Assembly: GCA_015680685.1 (NCBI GenBank)
Contig: MNCI01015499.1
Span: 153,549-217,548 of the forward strand
From: Gnetum montanum
Taxonomy: Eukaryota; Streptophyta; Gnetopsida; Gnetales; Gnetaceae
DNA: 64,000 nt
Direction: 5' to 3'
Shown: positions 49,291-59,056 of the stretch, one piece after another
Layout of the letters: every line of letters begins with the position of its first letter
Position numbering within the stretch: the stretch's first letter is position 1
Program-made: the position numbers and the translations under genes
The notes under the pieces: model-generated
Seen by the model: the letters and a program-made list of their open reading frames with translations, nothing else
Told to the model about the DNA's origin: nothing
Database searches by the model: none

Positions 49291-52177
49291 TCATGGGTTA
49301 TCTTCATCTGGATCATCTTTGCCCGCATCGTTTACTCTTGCATCATTCCCTTCTGCATTGCCTTCCTCTTCATCACCTTCTTCCTCTAGTAGCAAAAACA
49401 TATTCGCATTAGCTTAAAGCAAGTTAGCCTAAAGTAGGTGCTACGCTATGCTACATTGCTTAGCGTAGTAGGCAGTAACAAAATAGGTGAGGAAATAAAC
49501 ATAAGAAAAAGCATTTACCAATGGGGGGTTGTGTTCTGCATAGCTTGAACCGCAATGTCTACCACTCTTCTTCTTCCATACGAAGGGTCTCCTCAACTGG
49601 TTAAGGCCTCTTTCGTCATAACTTGGTGGTAACTTTTTCAGCAATGAGACGTTTCCCCTGTTATACGCTACCTGTAGTAGCAGGGGACGCCTCTCCCACA
49701 CTGTCTTGGCCAGGAAAGTTGTGGGCCATCTAATCCTTAGTTGTCATAGAAAATGACTCCCCAATAGCTTTTAGGGGATTTTGGGCTTGGGTGGTCCAAA
49801 GGATTTGGCAGATCCACGATTTGGAAATCTGATTACGATTTCACATAACCCAGACTCCGTTCTCATGGACTACCAAAAACTCCATGAAACACTACAAGCA
49901 AGCTATGTAAAAGGCGTAGTGCACATTGAAATGGGACTCCTGCTTCTTATGAAGCATGACGATTTGAGTTTGCAGGCCCTTGCACAGATACATAGCCTAG
50001 TTGTAGTGAGCCCCCTCTTCCATGACCTCCCGCATCATCCAAGCTTACTCAATCCCAATGATATTTCCTTGGAAAAGTAGCTAGGGGAAAGCACAAGCAC
50101 GGAAGATGAGATAAACCTCTTTGGCAGCCCTTGGCCTGACCATCTTCATGGGGATCCCCTTTTGCTCTTTTGCAACCCCTAGCCACTCCTCAATGCCCTT
50201 CTTCTGACAGTTCACCTCTTTATTGGTCTTTGACACTATGAGTAGACCATTAGCAAGGACACCAAGAAGATCCATGAATAGCTAGTCATTGATTTCAAGG
50301 ACCATCCACACACCATGTACACGTGTGTGGAAGCGGTCTACCTTGTTGGAAAAGGAGCCCGCTAGGGCGAGCATCTCAGCGGTAGGGACGCTTAGATTCG
50401 TGGCCAGGAACAAATCCATGAGCCCGACATCTTGAAGGTTCTTGAGCAGGGATTTTGAGGTTGTGCTACATATCCAACGTTGGCTCTCATCTACCTTCCC
50501 ATACTTAAAGTAGATGTTGGCCTCCTAGTTCCCAGAGGTTATCACCGTCACCTCTTGGGACTTCTTCACCCCTATAGTAGTTTGCACAAAAGCAGTTAGC
50601 ACAAAAGCACAAAAACATAAAAGAAAAAAGAAAAAAACAAGTTAGGCAAAGAACCAATAGCAAAAAAAATAGCAATGACACTCGAACATGCAGTAAATAC
50701 TGTTTAGCTTACCAGGTTTAAACAGTGACAGGAATGGCGAAAGATTAACCAAGACATCTTTAACGGTGATTGGTTTCAAGGGTGCCCATCCCTCATCCAA
50801 CCAATCAGATTCCTTGCATCTATTGTAGAGTTTGGGATATCGGGTTGGGTAGGTATTGTACTCATCCTTGCATTGGCCTATCACACCTATGCGTATATTC
50901 TTAGCGGAGGAAAACTCCCGCAGTGCCATCTATGCTAAGGTTAACACATCCGTATCATTGTGAAGCCCATCCTCGTTGATAAAAAACCTGGTAACAAAAA
51001 CACACTGTTAACATTTGGCTAATGTAGAAAACATTGCATAGCGTAGCGAAACATGGCTACAAAACTCACTCGCCAGCACTATAAACGGTTCTTGGTGGGT
51101 TTTGGAAGCACGTTCCCATATGACGTGCAATAGACAAAGTGTTGTAGGGATGGTAGTAATTATACTCAGGCATTTCCTAGATCCAGGCCAAATGCCTCAA
51201 ATTTCTGGGGCATTGTGGATCCTTCTCCTTGCTCGCTGCTAATTACTCCATCCCTCAAAAATCTCAGAATACCCTGATTTGCCCCAGGCAACAAGGTTGT
51301 TGTTATGGCGGTCGCTACCTCCTCTGCTAGGTGTGACCAAACGATCACACTGAAGCGTTGGAGAAGAAATTGCAGGAACTCCTATGCTCCCTTTCAGAAC
51401 TAGACCGCTTCCTACCCCACATGTGTATGAGGCAAACGGACATTGGCCATCGGTTCGCTCATGCAGCACAGGACCCCCACAGTTTTGAAGACAATCAAGA
51501 TTGGCCTTAGTGCCACCTTGCACAACACAATAGCAAATGTTAACACCATGTCCGAGTGGAATGCACATATAGTGTAGCAAAACTAGCATTTTAGCAAATA
51601 GCATAGCACAATTCTCTTTATGCACATAGTGTAGGAAAAAAACACGAAGGTAATAGCGTAGCAAAATTAGGTTAGCGTAGTAACAAAGCGATTAGCCCTA
51701 ACAAAGCAATTAACATTACACCATGATAGAACACGTGTTACACTATCACATCACACACATGGCTAAACCCTCCTAAGGGTCCTATGCTACGCTATTTGCA
51801 TGCCAAGTGGCTCAAACCATCCAAGCCTCTGTGGTAATGACAATCGCAGTGATGGCGGTCTAGGTGACCTTGCATGCAACTTTAGCATAGCATCTGTACA
51901 TCCACGCGGTCGAAATGGCAACAGTGATGGTATAACGGCCAAAACAAGAACAACACGATGACAAAAAAACACAGATAGCTAAACAGAATTGCAGAAAAAA
52001 AAGAAAAGCAGAAACAATAACAGAGGCATAAGAAAACAGAGGAAGCATAGCAGCCTTGTGGGTCAATGGTGTCTCCTCTCGCACCGCAACCCGCGTCTAT
52101 GACACACATCTTAGGGTTTCCTTCACTTCATTGACCTTGGCGAGTGCCAGGTATTTGTATTCTTTCTTGGGGGCCAT
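49291..52177 (-). pseudogene. Spliced antisense gene in element D (FCP1/NIF-like HAD fold suspected, acidic tail)
   Basis: A multi-exon gene opposite to gag-pol. Start: ATG 52177-52175 in AACGATGG context, about 155 bp after a TATA box; it encodes MAPKKEYKYLALAKVNEVK, then a TAG. An unresolved exon may lie at about 51950-51790. Then follow exon b 51516-51070, exon c 50987-50713, exon d 50571-50049, exon e 49735-49519 and exon f 49383-49291 (TGA). Introns have GT and AG ends, and phases 2, 1, 2, 0 match at every junction from b to f. Introns are T-rich, as in plants. Exon c has one stop, d three, e and f none; all four are TAG. Exon b has a frameshift and more stops. Exon b reads VFKTVGVLC, FLQFLLQRFSVIVWSH and, after the shift, YNTLSIARHMG and NPPRTVYSAG, continuing in c with NDTDVLTLA; this order resembles FCP1/NIF-type phosphatases with both catalytic Asp replaced. 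Exons d and e are unknown to me. Exon f is strongly acidic. Decayed; origin by host gene capture or as a lineage-specific antisense ORF. Confidence 0.75.
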
Positions 52178-52331
52178 CGTTTTTCTTGCTGACTCTTTCT
52201 TCGTTGCTATGTCGAATCGCCTTGCTCTCTATTGGCACAATCGCTTTGCGCTCCGAATGCGGGCTCTGCACTTCGAATGTGGGCTCTATGCTGTTACGGT
52301 GAAAATGATGAGTTTACCAAGGGTTAATCCC

Positions 52332-52339
52332 TATTTATA
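52332..52339 (-). promoter_or_regulatory. TATA box of the antisense gene
   Basis: TATAAATA on the - strand within GTGGATATAAATAGGGA, about 155 bp upstream of the ATG at 52177, leaving room for a 5' leader of roughly 125 nt. It is independent of the LTR promoters. Confidence 0.65.
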
Positions 52340-52516
52340 TCCACAATGGTGAAAATAAAACTTGTCATTCTCTCTCCCTGTTTAGTGCGGAGTATTCTGT
52401 GTAGCGTAGCATGCCTGCCACGATGTAGTAACACTATTTGCATTAAGATAGGTGGGCCTGGGTGAAAAGGTTTGACATGCTTCAAACTAGCCATTTTCCT
52501 TCACAAAAATATCTCC

Positions 52517-52900
52517 CTAGGTAGTCCAAAAAGACCTTAAACTAGCAATCCTAACGCATAATTCCAATATAGTTAGCAGTCCAAAAAGACCTTAAAGTAG
52601 CAGTTTCGATCCTTTTACTTGTTGGTAGTCTGCAATGACATTAAACTAACAGTTTTGCATTTTTACATTAGCAGTTTTGCATTTTTACAATAGCAATTTT
52701 CCGTTCTTTATGCTAGCAGTTTTGTATTTTTACGTTTAGGTGGTCCGCAACGACCTTAAACTAATACTCTATTTGTTGGTAGTTTGCAAATATGTTAAAC
52801 TAGCAGCGTTTACATTTTTACACTAGTGGTTTTGCATTTCTACATTAGCAGTTTTGCATTTTTACTTCCAAGCAGTCCGCCACGACATTAAAATGGCAAA
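52517..52900 (+). repeat. Tandem array 2: GTCCGCAACGACCTTAAACTAGCAG-type units with GCAGTTTTGCATTTTTAC interspersed
   Basis: Six diverged copies of an AGTCCGCAACGACCTTAAACTA core, with (A/G)CCTTAAA or CATTAAA landmarks near 52536, 52588, 52640, 52750, 52795 and 52888. Between them are several GCAGTTTTGCATTTTTAC units. The array lies immediately upstream of the antisense promoter, between it and RT. Confidence 0.75.
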
Positions 52901-53085
52901 TGTTAAGCTTTTTACCATACTTTCCATTTATCTTTATTGCTCACATTTCATTGCTACTCTACAAATTTTCACTATGCACAGATTACTACGATAGGTACCT
53001 CTTGAATAGACTTTCATCTCATTTTGGTAGGTTGAGTGAGAATGGAAATCCAGCATGATCTCTCTTCACCTTTAGCTTTAGCAGG

Positions 53086-53733
53086 TCCACATGGAAAACT
53101 CGCAAGACAACTGAACCCAGATCTAATAGATTGAAAATCACCANCGGGATGAAATTACTAAGCTATACCAGGATGGTTTCATCTGGGTAGTTGATTACTC
53201 AGAATGGGTGTCTAACATCGTTGTAGTTTCTAAGAAAACGGGAGGAATACAAATCTTTATAGACTTCCGGGATCTGAAAGGCAACGATCAAAGACGATTT
53301 CCAACTTCCAAGTATTGATCAAATCATTGACACTATGGCTAGTCATGCTCTGTTATCCTTCATGGATGGTTTCTCCGACTACAACCAAATTTACATTAAC
53401 CCAGAGCATCAGTTAACAACAACCTTCATGAACCCATCGGGTACCTTTTGTTACACTATGATGCCCTTTGGGCTTAGGAACGTCGAAGCAACCTACCAAC
53501 GAGCCATGACTTACATCTTTAGTGACTACATCTTAAAAACGTTGAATGATTATGTGGATGACATAGCGGTGAAATCTAAGAAAGCCGCTGATCATCCCAA
53601 CGATCTAGGTGTAGTGCTCAAGTGTTGTCAGATGCACAATATACGCCTCAATCCTAACAAGTGTGTCTTCGGGGTGAGAACTGGATGCATGTTAGGGTTT
53701 GTAGTATTGGAGGGGAATATGAGTAGACCCTGA
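53086..53733 (+). pseudogene. Tat/Ogre-like reverse transcriptase, element D
   Basis: The similarity starts with RQLNPDLID and, after a frameshift near the ambiguous base 53144, ITKLYQDGFIWVVDYSEWV and VVVSKKTGGIQIFIDFRDL. A further frameshift near 53280 leads into KDDFQLPSIDQIID and the open stretch 53335-53733, with LLSFMDGFSDYNQI, MMPFGLRNVEATYQ, the catalytic Y-V-D-D at 53551-53562, and NPNKCVFGV. The palm is therefore intact, but frameshifts upstream and at about 53700-53733 break the protein. Confidence 0.87.
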
Positions 53734-54301
53734 CAAAGTCAAGGCCATCGTTAACCTGGTGCCACCTACAAACATTAAGGAATTGCGTGGGTTACAAGGT
53801 AGAGTACAGTTCATCAGAAGGTTTATAGCAAAATTGATCGACAAGTTACACCCCATGCAACATCTACTGAAGAAAGGGGTTAACTTCGAATGGACACCAC
53901 AGTGCCAAAAAGCCTTTGATGATCTGAAGAAAGACCTTTTGCACCTCCCAACTGTTTACCCACCATAGAGGGATAAGCCTTTCTTCATCTACCTTTCCAC
54001 CTTGGACATGTCTATTGCGACACTATTATGTCAGAAACAGGATGACGGTTCTAAGATACCAGTGTACTACCTAAGTCATGCATTGATAGCGTATGAAGAA
54101 AAATACAATGAGGTGGAGAGAAACTACCTTGCCTTAGTGTTTTCATTGAAGAAGTGGAGACACTACCTATTTCATAGCAAGATTAAGATTATTTGCAAGA
54201 GCAACATACTCCGGGATATCACAAACAATCTATACGAAAGCGGTAGGATACCCCGATGGAAAGTAATAATAGCGAAATTCGATTTGCATTATGTGAGCTA
54301 A
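53720..54301 (+). pseudogene. RT connection and RNase H, element D
   Basis: After a frameshift the translation continues DPDKVKAIV, the open stretch 53759-53968 (IKELRGLQGRVQFIRRFIAK, FEWTPQCQKAF), a TAG at 53966-53968, and the RNase H domain in 54002-54301 (LSHALIAYEEKYNEVERN, LALVFSLKKWRHYL). This is the ordinary gypsy RNase H. The usual DAS motif near its start is degenerate (STLDMSIATLL). Confidence 0.82.
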
Positions 54302-54880
54302 TTGTCAATGAAAGGTCAATCCATAGTAACACAACTTACAACCTCACCCGTCAACGACCAGGCGATCATAGACCCCAAATTCCCAAACGAGCATGTTAGC
54401 ACTATCAACGCTGTTCCATTGCATCTTGAAGCTACTCTACATTTCGACGGCACCTCGACCACGTGAGGGGGTAGTACAACTATTGTCATCACATTTCCCT
54501 CTAGGGAAATGCATCCTTTAGCTTATCATTTTACGTTCCCTTGTACAAAAAACATGGTAGAGTACGAGAGGTTACTTAGGGGTTTCTTAGCAACCCAAGC
54601 ATTAAGCATACAACACTTGGCGATTCGCGGAGATTCACAACTAGTTGTGAATCAAATCACCATGTTCTACGCCTGCAAGGCTACACACCTGCAACCCTAC
54701 TACAACCTAGCAAAAACTTTCCTCAAATATTTTGCAACTACGGACATGCAACATGTGCCATGCAACGAAAATACCACTTGTGTTAAATATTCCATCACAC
54801 TTGTTTGCAAGTTTACCAACCTCGATTACCGAGTGTATGGAGCCTATCACTTAGGAGGGACATGTAGCCTTTTTTAGCGC
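54302..54880 (+). pseudogene. Second, archaeal-type RNase H domain, element D
   Basis: This extra RNase H distinguishes the Tat lineage from other gypsy elements. HFDGTST (Asp codon 54446-54448), KNMVEYERLLRGF (Glu near 54563) and IRGDSQLVVNQ (Asp 54632-54634) are the expected catalytic segments, and all three acidic residues are present. Only a TGA between the first and second segments and the loss of frame after 54877 mark it as dead. Confidence 0.83.
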
Positions 54881-56142
54881 TGCGGATACCCAGGAGTGGT
54901 ACTCCAACATTAAATCCTACCTGCAACACGGAAAGGCCCCAAGAGAATTGACATTTTCCTAGAGAGATATGATTTGTAAGCATGCTCGACAATATGTGCT
55001 CATGGGAGATAGTGCTCTATGCAAACACTCCTATGATAGGATATTTCTGGCATGCATGTGTAAATGAGGAGCAAGCATAGAAGGTGATTAATGAAGTACA
55101 CGAGGGACTGTGTGGTGGGCACATAGCACCTAGGGCTATGGCTACAAAAATCAGACGTCTAGGGTACTACTGGTCTCACATGGAGCATGATTGCCTGGCC
55201 AAAGTCAAGATGTGTGATACATGCCAATGATACACAAATCTCATACATGTTTCACCTATAGAGCTGCATCTAACGCAGATCACATGGCCTTTCTAGCATT
55301 GGGGACTAAACCTCATAGGACCTATCAAACCTAAGTCCTCCACAGGGCATAGCTTCATCATCACTGCCACTGTGTATTTTACTAAGTGGGTAGAGGCTAT
55401 CCCCCTAAGGAAGACTATATCTCAGTAGGTTTGCCACTTCATCTTGGAAAACATCGTGACAAGGTTTGGGCTTCCCATGACTATTGTGACCGACAATGGG
55501 CCACAGTTTAGCAGTGTAGAAATCGGAACCTTTTGTAGTAATCTTGGCATCAGACAATCGTTCTCCTCATCATACTACCCATAGGTGAATGGACAAGCAG
55601 AGGCTACAAATAAATCCATCATCAACTTGCTTAAGAAAATGCTTAACAACAGCAATAGGAGATGGCATGAGCAAATCCTCTATGTGTTGTGGGTTTACAG
55701 AATGACATGCAGGACTACGACAGGTAAGACACCTTATAGTCTTGTTTATGGATCTGAAGTGGTGTTACCTCTTGAGTTGTAGATGCCATCACTTTGGATG
55801 ATCCTATCAAATTTCGTGAGTGAAGCCCAGAACAATGAGTCGAGGATCATCAACCTCGACTCAATAAAGGAGGAGTGTCCACAAACACTGGGTATCATAG
55901 AGCATTATCAAAACAAGCAATGGAAAAAACATTATGCAAATCTGCATCAACAACCAATACAGAAGAGATACCTCATTCTCAAGGCTGTCTGTGAGCATAT
56001 GAACAAATTCTCAGCAAACTGGGAAGGTCCATACATGGTCAAAAAAGCCTTTGGGAACGGGGCCTTCAAGTTGGCAAACATGGATAACAACGAGTTTGCA
56101 AATTCAGTGAATCACTCATACCTCAAGCCGTACTACATCTAA
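54881..56142 (+). pseudogene. Tat/Ogre-like integrase, element D
   Basis: The zinc-binding part near 55098-55230 reads HEGLCGGHIAPRAMATKI and CDTCQ, complete as HHCC. The core reads GLNLIGPIKP at about 55303-55332, with Asn (AAC, 55309-55311) where the first catalytic Asp is expected, then VTDNGPQF (second Asp) and NGQAEATNK (Glu). Open stretches 55585-55782 and 55783-56142 give the rest of the core and the C-terminal domain (NWEGPYMVKKAF, HSYLKPYYI), separated by a single TAG. Apart from the Asn and a few stops this is the best preserved pol part of D. Confidence 0.85.
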
Positions 56143-56156
56143 AGCATGAACACGGT

Positions 56157-56518
56157 AAGCTTGTCTGCTACGACGTAAAAATGGCAAACAAACGTCTGCT
56201 ATGACGTAAAATTGGTAAAATTATCCGCTATGACTATAAACTGGCATAGATAGTTTGCTATGACTATAAACTGGCACAGACTGTCCACCATGACATAAAA
56301 ATGGCAAAGCATGGTCTGCTAGGACCTTAAACTAGCTCATCCACCATATGCTACAATGATAAATTAGCACAATGGTCTGCTAGGACCTTAAACTAGCACA
56401 GCGATCGTCCGCTATGATGTTAAACTGGCACATACGGTTTGCTGGGACCTTAAACCAGCACAGCGATTTGCTGAGACCTTAAACCAGCACACCATGGTCT
56501 ACCAAGACCTTAAACTGG
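56157..56518 (+). repeat. Tandem array 3: about a dozen GGTCTGCTAGGACCTTAAACTAGCACA-type units
   Basis: Starts 15 bp after the integrase stop. Units of about 26-36 bp share (T/C)CTGCTATGAC..TAAACTGGCA or GTCTGCTAGGACCTTAAACTAGCA cores and align with arrays 1 and 2. Downstream, after about 230 bp, the second antisense gene ends. Confidence 0.8.
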
Positions 56519-56747
56519 GTTCGCGGCATGTTCCGAGCATGCATCTATGCTAGTATACAAGAAGCAAGCGTGCACAGTGCCGACATGGCGTGGGACGTTG
56601 TAGTTCCAAAATGTAGTTCACGATGCCAAGAAAACACCCTTTGGAACACATGCAATGCCACTACTCCTGGCATCTTGCTAATCCTCCAAAGATGTCGTAT
56701 GACATCCTGCTAACCCTCTGGACCTACTGCCACCATGGTTCATCACC

Positions 56748-57809
56748 CTAGAAGTAGCTTCCCTGGTTAATGCCTGCTGCTAGAGTTCTAGCAGTATTGT
56801 GGCCCAGCCACAATATTGTTATCCTCCAACCCCTGTCAATGCCTGAGCTCAAGAGATGTTTAGCTGCTAGGGTAGCCCATCTCACAACTGAACTGATAAT
56901 TCTTGCCTTAGGTAGGGATTCTTGAGCATCTGCATTCATAGTAACTCCTAGCCTCCTCGGTGCCAGCTCCTCCACACTGATGCTGTCAAGGCCATTGTTG
57001 GCCTTCCTAGTTTGGATTTCGCATGCCTCAACAACAAAGTCCAAAGCTTCAACAATGTCCACAACAAGTAAGACCTTCACCTTCGTTTTGCATCATGGTT
57101 GTTTCTCCTGGTTTTCTTTCTATTGTGTTTGCAGGGTGTGTACCAGAGGTGTGTTTCGCCATGGTGGTAGGATGCTACATCACTACAAGGTGGTCATCTT
57201 GATTAGCTTAGCTACTTTAGAGTGCACATCTTGTCCTTCCCCTTTACCTACCTAATCTCATTTCTTGCACTCACAATCCACTTTCTCCCCTCTTACAAGA
57301 TTTTCCTGGTGCCTGTCAAGCCCTCCCATATGCTTAACCACAAAGTCCATGATGTGCGTAATGCAGCTCGCTAGATGGGAAGCATCTGTAGGTAGGTTAA
57401 AGTCCCATGTGAATGTAACACAAATCATCCAGGGAAAGAAACACATGTCCTATAACAAGGTTGTTTGCAAATGTAAATGGAAAAACAACAAAAGGTAAAA
57501 GTATAAGAGAGAAAAAGCTCACGCACACAAAAAAAATGTGCCTAAAACAAATGGCACATAAGCTGTTTCGTAATCACCCTCTCTAAGCATCTCTACGAGA
57601 GGTCGAAGGTTAGCAAAAGCAAAGATGACCATGTAAACAACTCCCTCACAAGAACTCTAATGAGAGACGCTGCTAACTTTCATCTTTACCATTTTCTTGA
57701 ACCTCCTTCCTCCCCGCTTAAACCTTCCCTTTTCCATGCATAACCAATGTAGCACTCTCAAGAATAGCTAAGCGACATCCTGGCAATCATCGAAGAGCAA
57801 TGTTAGCAT
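56748..57809 (-). pseudogene. Second antisense gene of element D, two exons, product unknown
   Basis: On the - strand an open-but-interrupted frame starts at ATG 57809 (MLTLLFDDCQDVA, then TAG, LFLRVLHW, KRGGRRFKK) and continues to YETAYVPFVL at about 57543. A T-rich intron ends in GTTATAG. Exon 2 starts at 57449 (DMCFFPWMICVTFTWDFN, MDFVVKHMGG) and stays in a single frame to the TAG at 56748, the last 110 codons being uninterrupted (VDIVEALDFVVEA, SVVRWATLAAKHLL). Internal stops are TAG or TGA, explicable by C-to-T change. The donor is not resolved. It lies between pol and the 3' LTR, where antisense ORFs are known in some Tat elements. I do not recognise a domain. If transcribed, its promoter would lie in the 3' LTR. 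Confidence 0.6.
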
Positions 57810-57874
57810 TTTTTCTTCCGCGGTGTTTCGTATTCTTTGTTGACGTCTCTTGGGTCAATCCTCCAGACATCGAC

Positions 57875-57887
57875 AAAGAGGGGCCAA
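57875..57887 (+). other. Polypurine tract of element D
   Basis: AAAGAGGGGCCAA directly precedes the 3' LTR start (TGAAACACCC) and is the expected primer for plus-strand synthesis. Confidence 0.8.
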
Positions 57888-58750
57888 TGAAACACCCTAA
57901 ATTTGCAAGGCATTCTTGGTTCACCAGGTTCTTGAAATTTAGGCAACGTCATGACAGTTTGGCAGGAAATGGATGCTCTGAGTACAGATTGTCCAACTTG
58001 GCAAGTTTTCTACATCCAGTGTTGACAGGCCCAACAGACTCTCTAGCCTGCCCACCTAGGTAATTCATCCAGCTGACAGTCTACTTAGAAGCATTACGTG
58101 GGGTTGTTGGTGGTGCTCAAGATGTGCAAAACAGTTTGGCAAGTTTTCTAGTCAAGAAGTTTGCTATGCTATGCTACGTTATGCTATGTAGCGTAGCAGG
58201 CCTTGGGAGACAGTTGTTCAGGTTATCAACTGTGAACTGTTGCAAGACAAAGTGTTATGCTATGCTACACTACACAGCATAGCAAAGGCAAGACAGAAAG
58301 GCCTAACTTACTTAGTGATTTTAATTGCACTCAGCAAGCACCTCCGACTTCCAAAACTAGTTGCTTCACTTGGCTTCAAAGTCCTTCAGCAAAACTTCCC
58401 TTACTAGAAAAGTAGCAGATTAAGCAAAAAGGAGGCTATGTTGGCTACTACGCTATGCTACGCTACGTAGCATAGCACAATGTAGCAATGATGCAAAAAC
58501 AACAGTAGGCATCTGAAAATGTAGGATCAGTAAATTCAAAGGCTTCACATCGCACAAAACAAAGGTTGTAGATTAGTAACGTGATCATCAGGCAAAAGTT
58601 TGCAACTTAAGTTCAAATTGTAGCTAAGGCTAGCTGCTACGCTACGTAGTGTAGTGTAGCGTAGCAAACATGAAGAACCATCCAATACACTTCAAAGGCT
58701 TCCAGCACATGCAATCAACTCTAAACGAAAATTTCCTCTTTGAACTGGTG

Positions 58751-58790
58751 GCTACGCTATGCTACGCTACATAGCGTAGCATAGTGTAGC
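58751..58790. repeat. Near-perfect palindrome in the D LTR
   Basis: GCTACGCTATGCTACGCTAC followed by ATAGCGTAGCATAGTGTAGC folds into a hairpin of about 20 bp arms with one mismatch or wobble. The 5' LTR counterpart (about 43572-43620) is more decayed. Confidence 0.8.
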
Positions 58791-59048
58791 AAGCAGCTAC
58801 ACTATGCTAATAAGCTCTACTCCACAATGTAGCATAGCATAGCTGGAGGCTATGCTACATTGGTGTGCTTCACTCCTTGTCTGCATCATTGACACACCTG
58901 ATCCCAGCATCTCTAGTTTCGATAGCGTGATTGTAGCATGGCAGACTCATCAATTAGCTTTGCATGTTCATGCAGCATGGACACATCAACATCTCGTAGG
59001 TCCATGACACGTGGTGTCAAAACTACATTTCTCGTGTGCTCCTAGCCC

Positions 59049-59056
59049 TATAAATA
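59049..59056 (+). promoter_or_regulatory. TATA box of the D 3' LTR
   Basis: TATAAATA in the same context as in the 5' LTR (43869-43876). Confidence 0.75.

Larger units (their letters stand above)
48669..53085. other. Protease-RT interval of element D (site of the antisense gene; intron-like in the sense direction)
   Basis: About 4.4 kb without sense coding separates protease from RT. Ogre elements are known to have an intron between these domains. TTTAGCTTTAGCAG at about 53072-53085, just before RT similarity resumes, is a plausible sense acceptor. I could not fix a donor. The interval contains array 1 (48948-49153), the antisense gene (49291-52177), its promoter, and array 2 (52517-52900). 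Confidence 0.55.

Noticed and set aside
49781-50080. A 99-codon open frame on the + strand with a normal-looking composition inside element D.
   Set aside because: It lies opposite intron d and the end of exon d of the antisense gene, has no counterpart in retroelement polyproteins, and no flanking sense coding. The antisense reading is supported by splice phase, so I treat this as chance.
49291-52177. TAG recoding (amber read-through) as an explanation for the TAG-only stops.
   Set aside because: Plants do not use TAG as sense on this scale; exon b also has a frameshift and a TGA. Methylation-driven CAG to TAG change is simpler.
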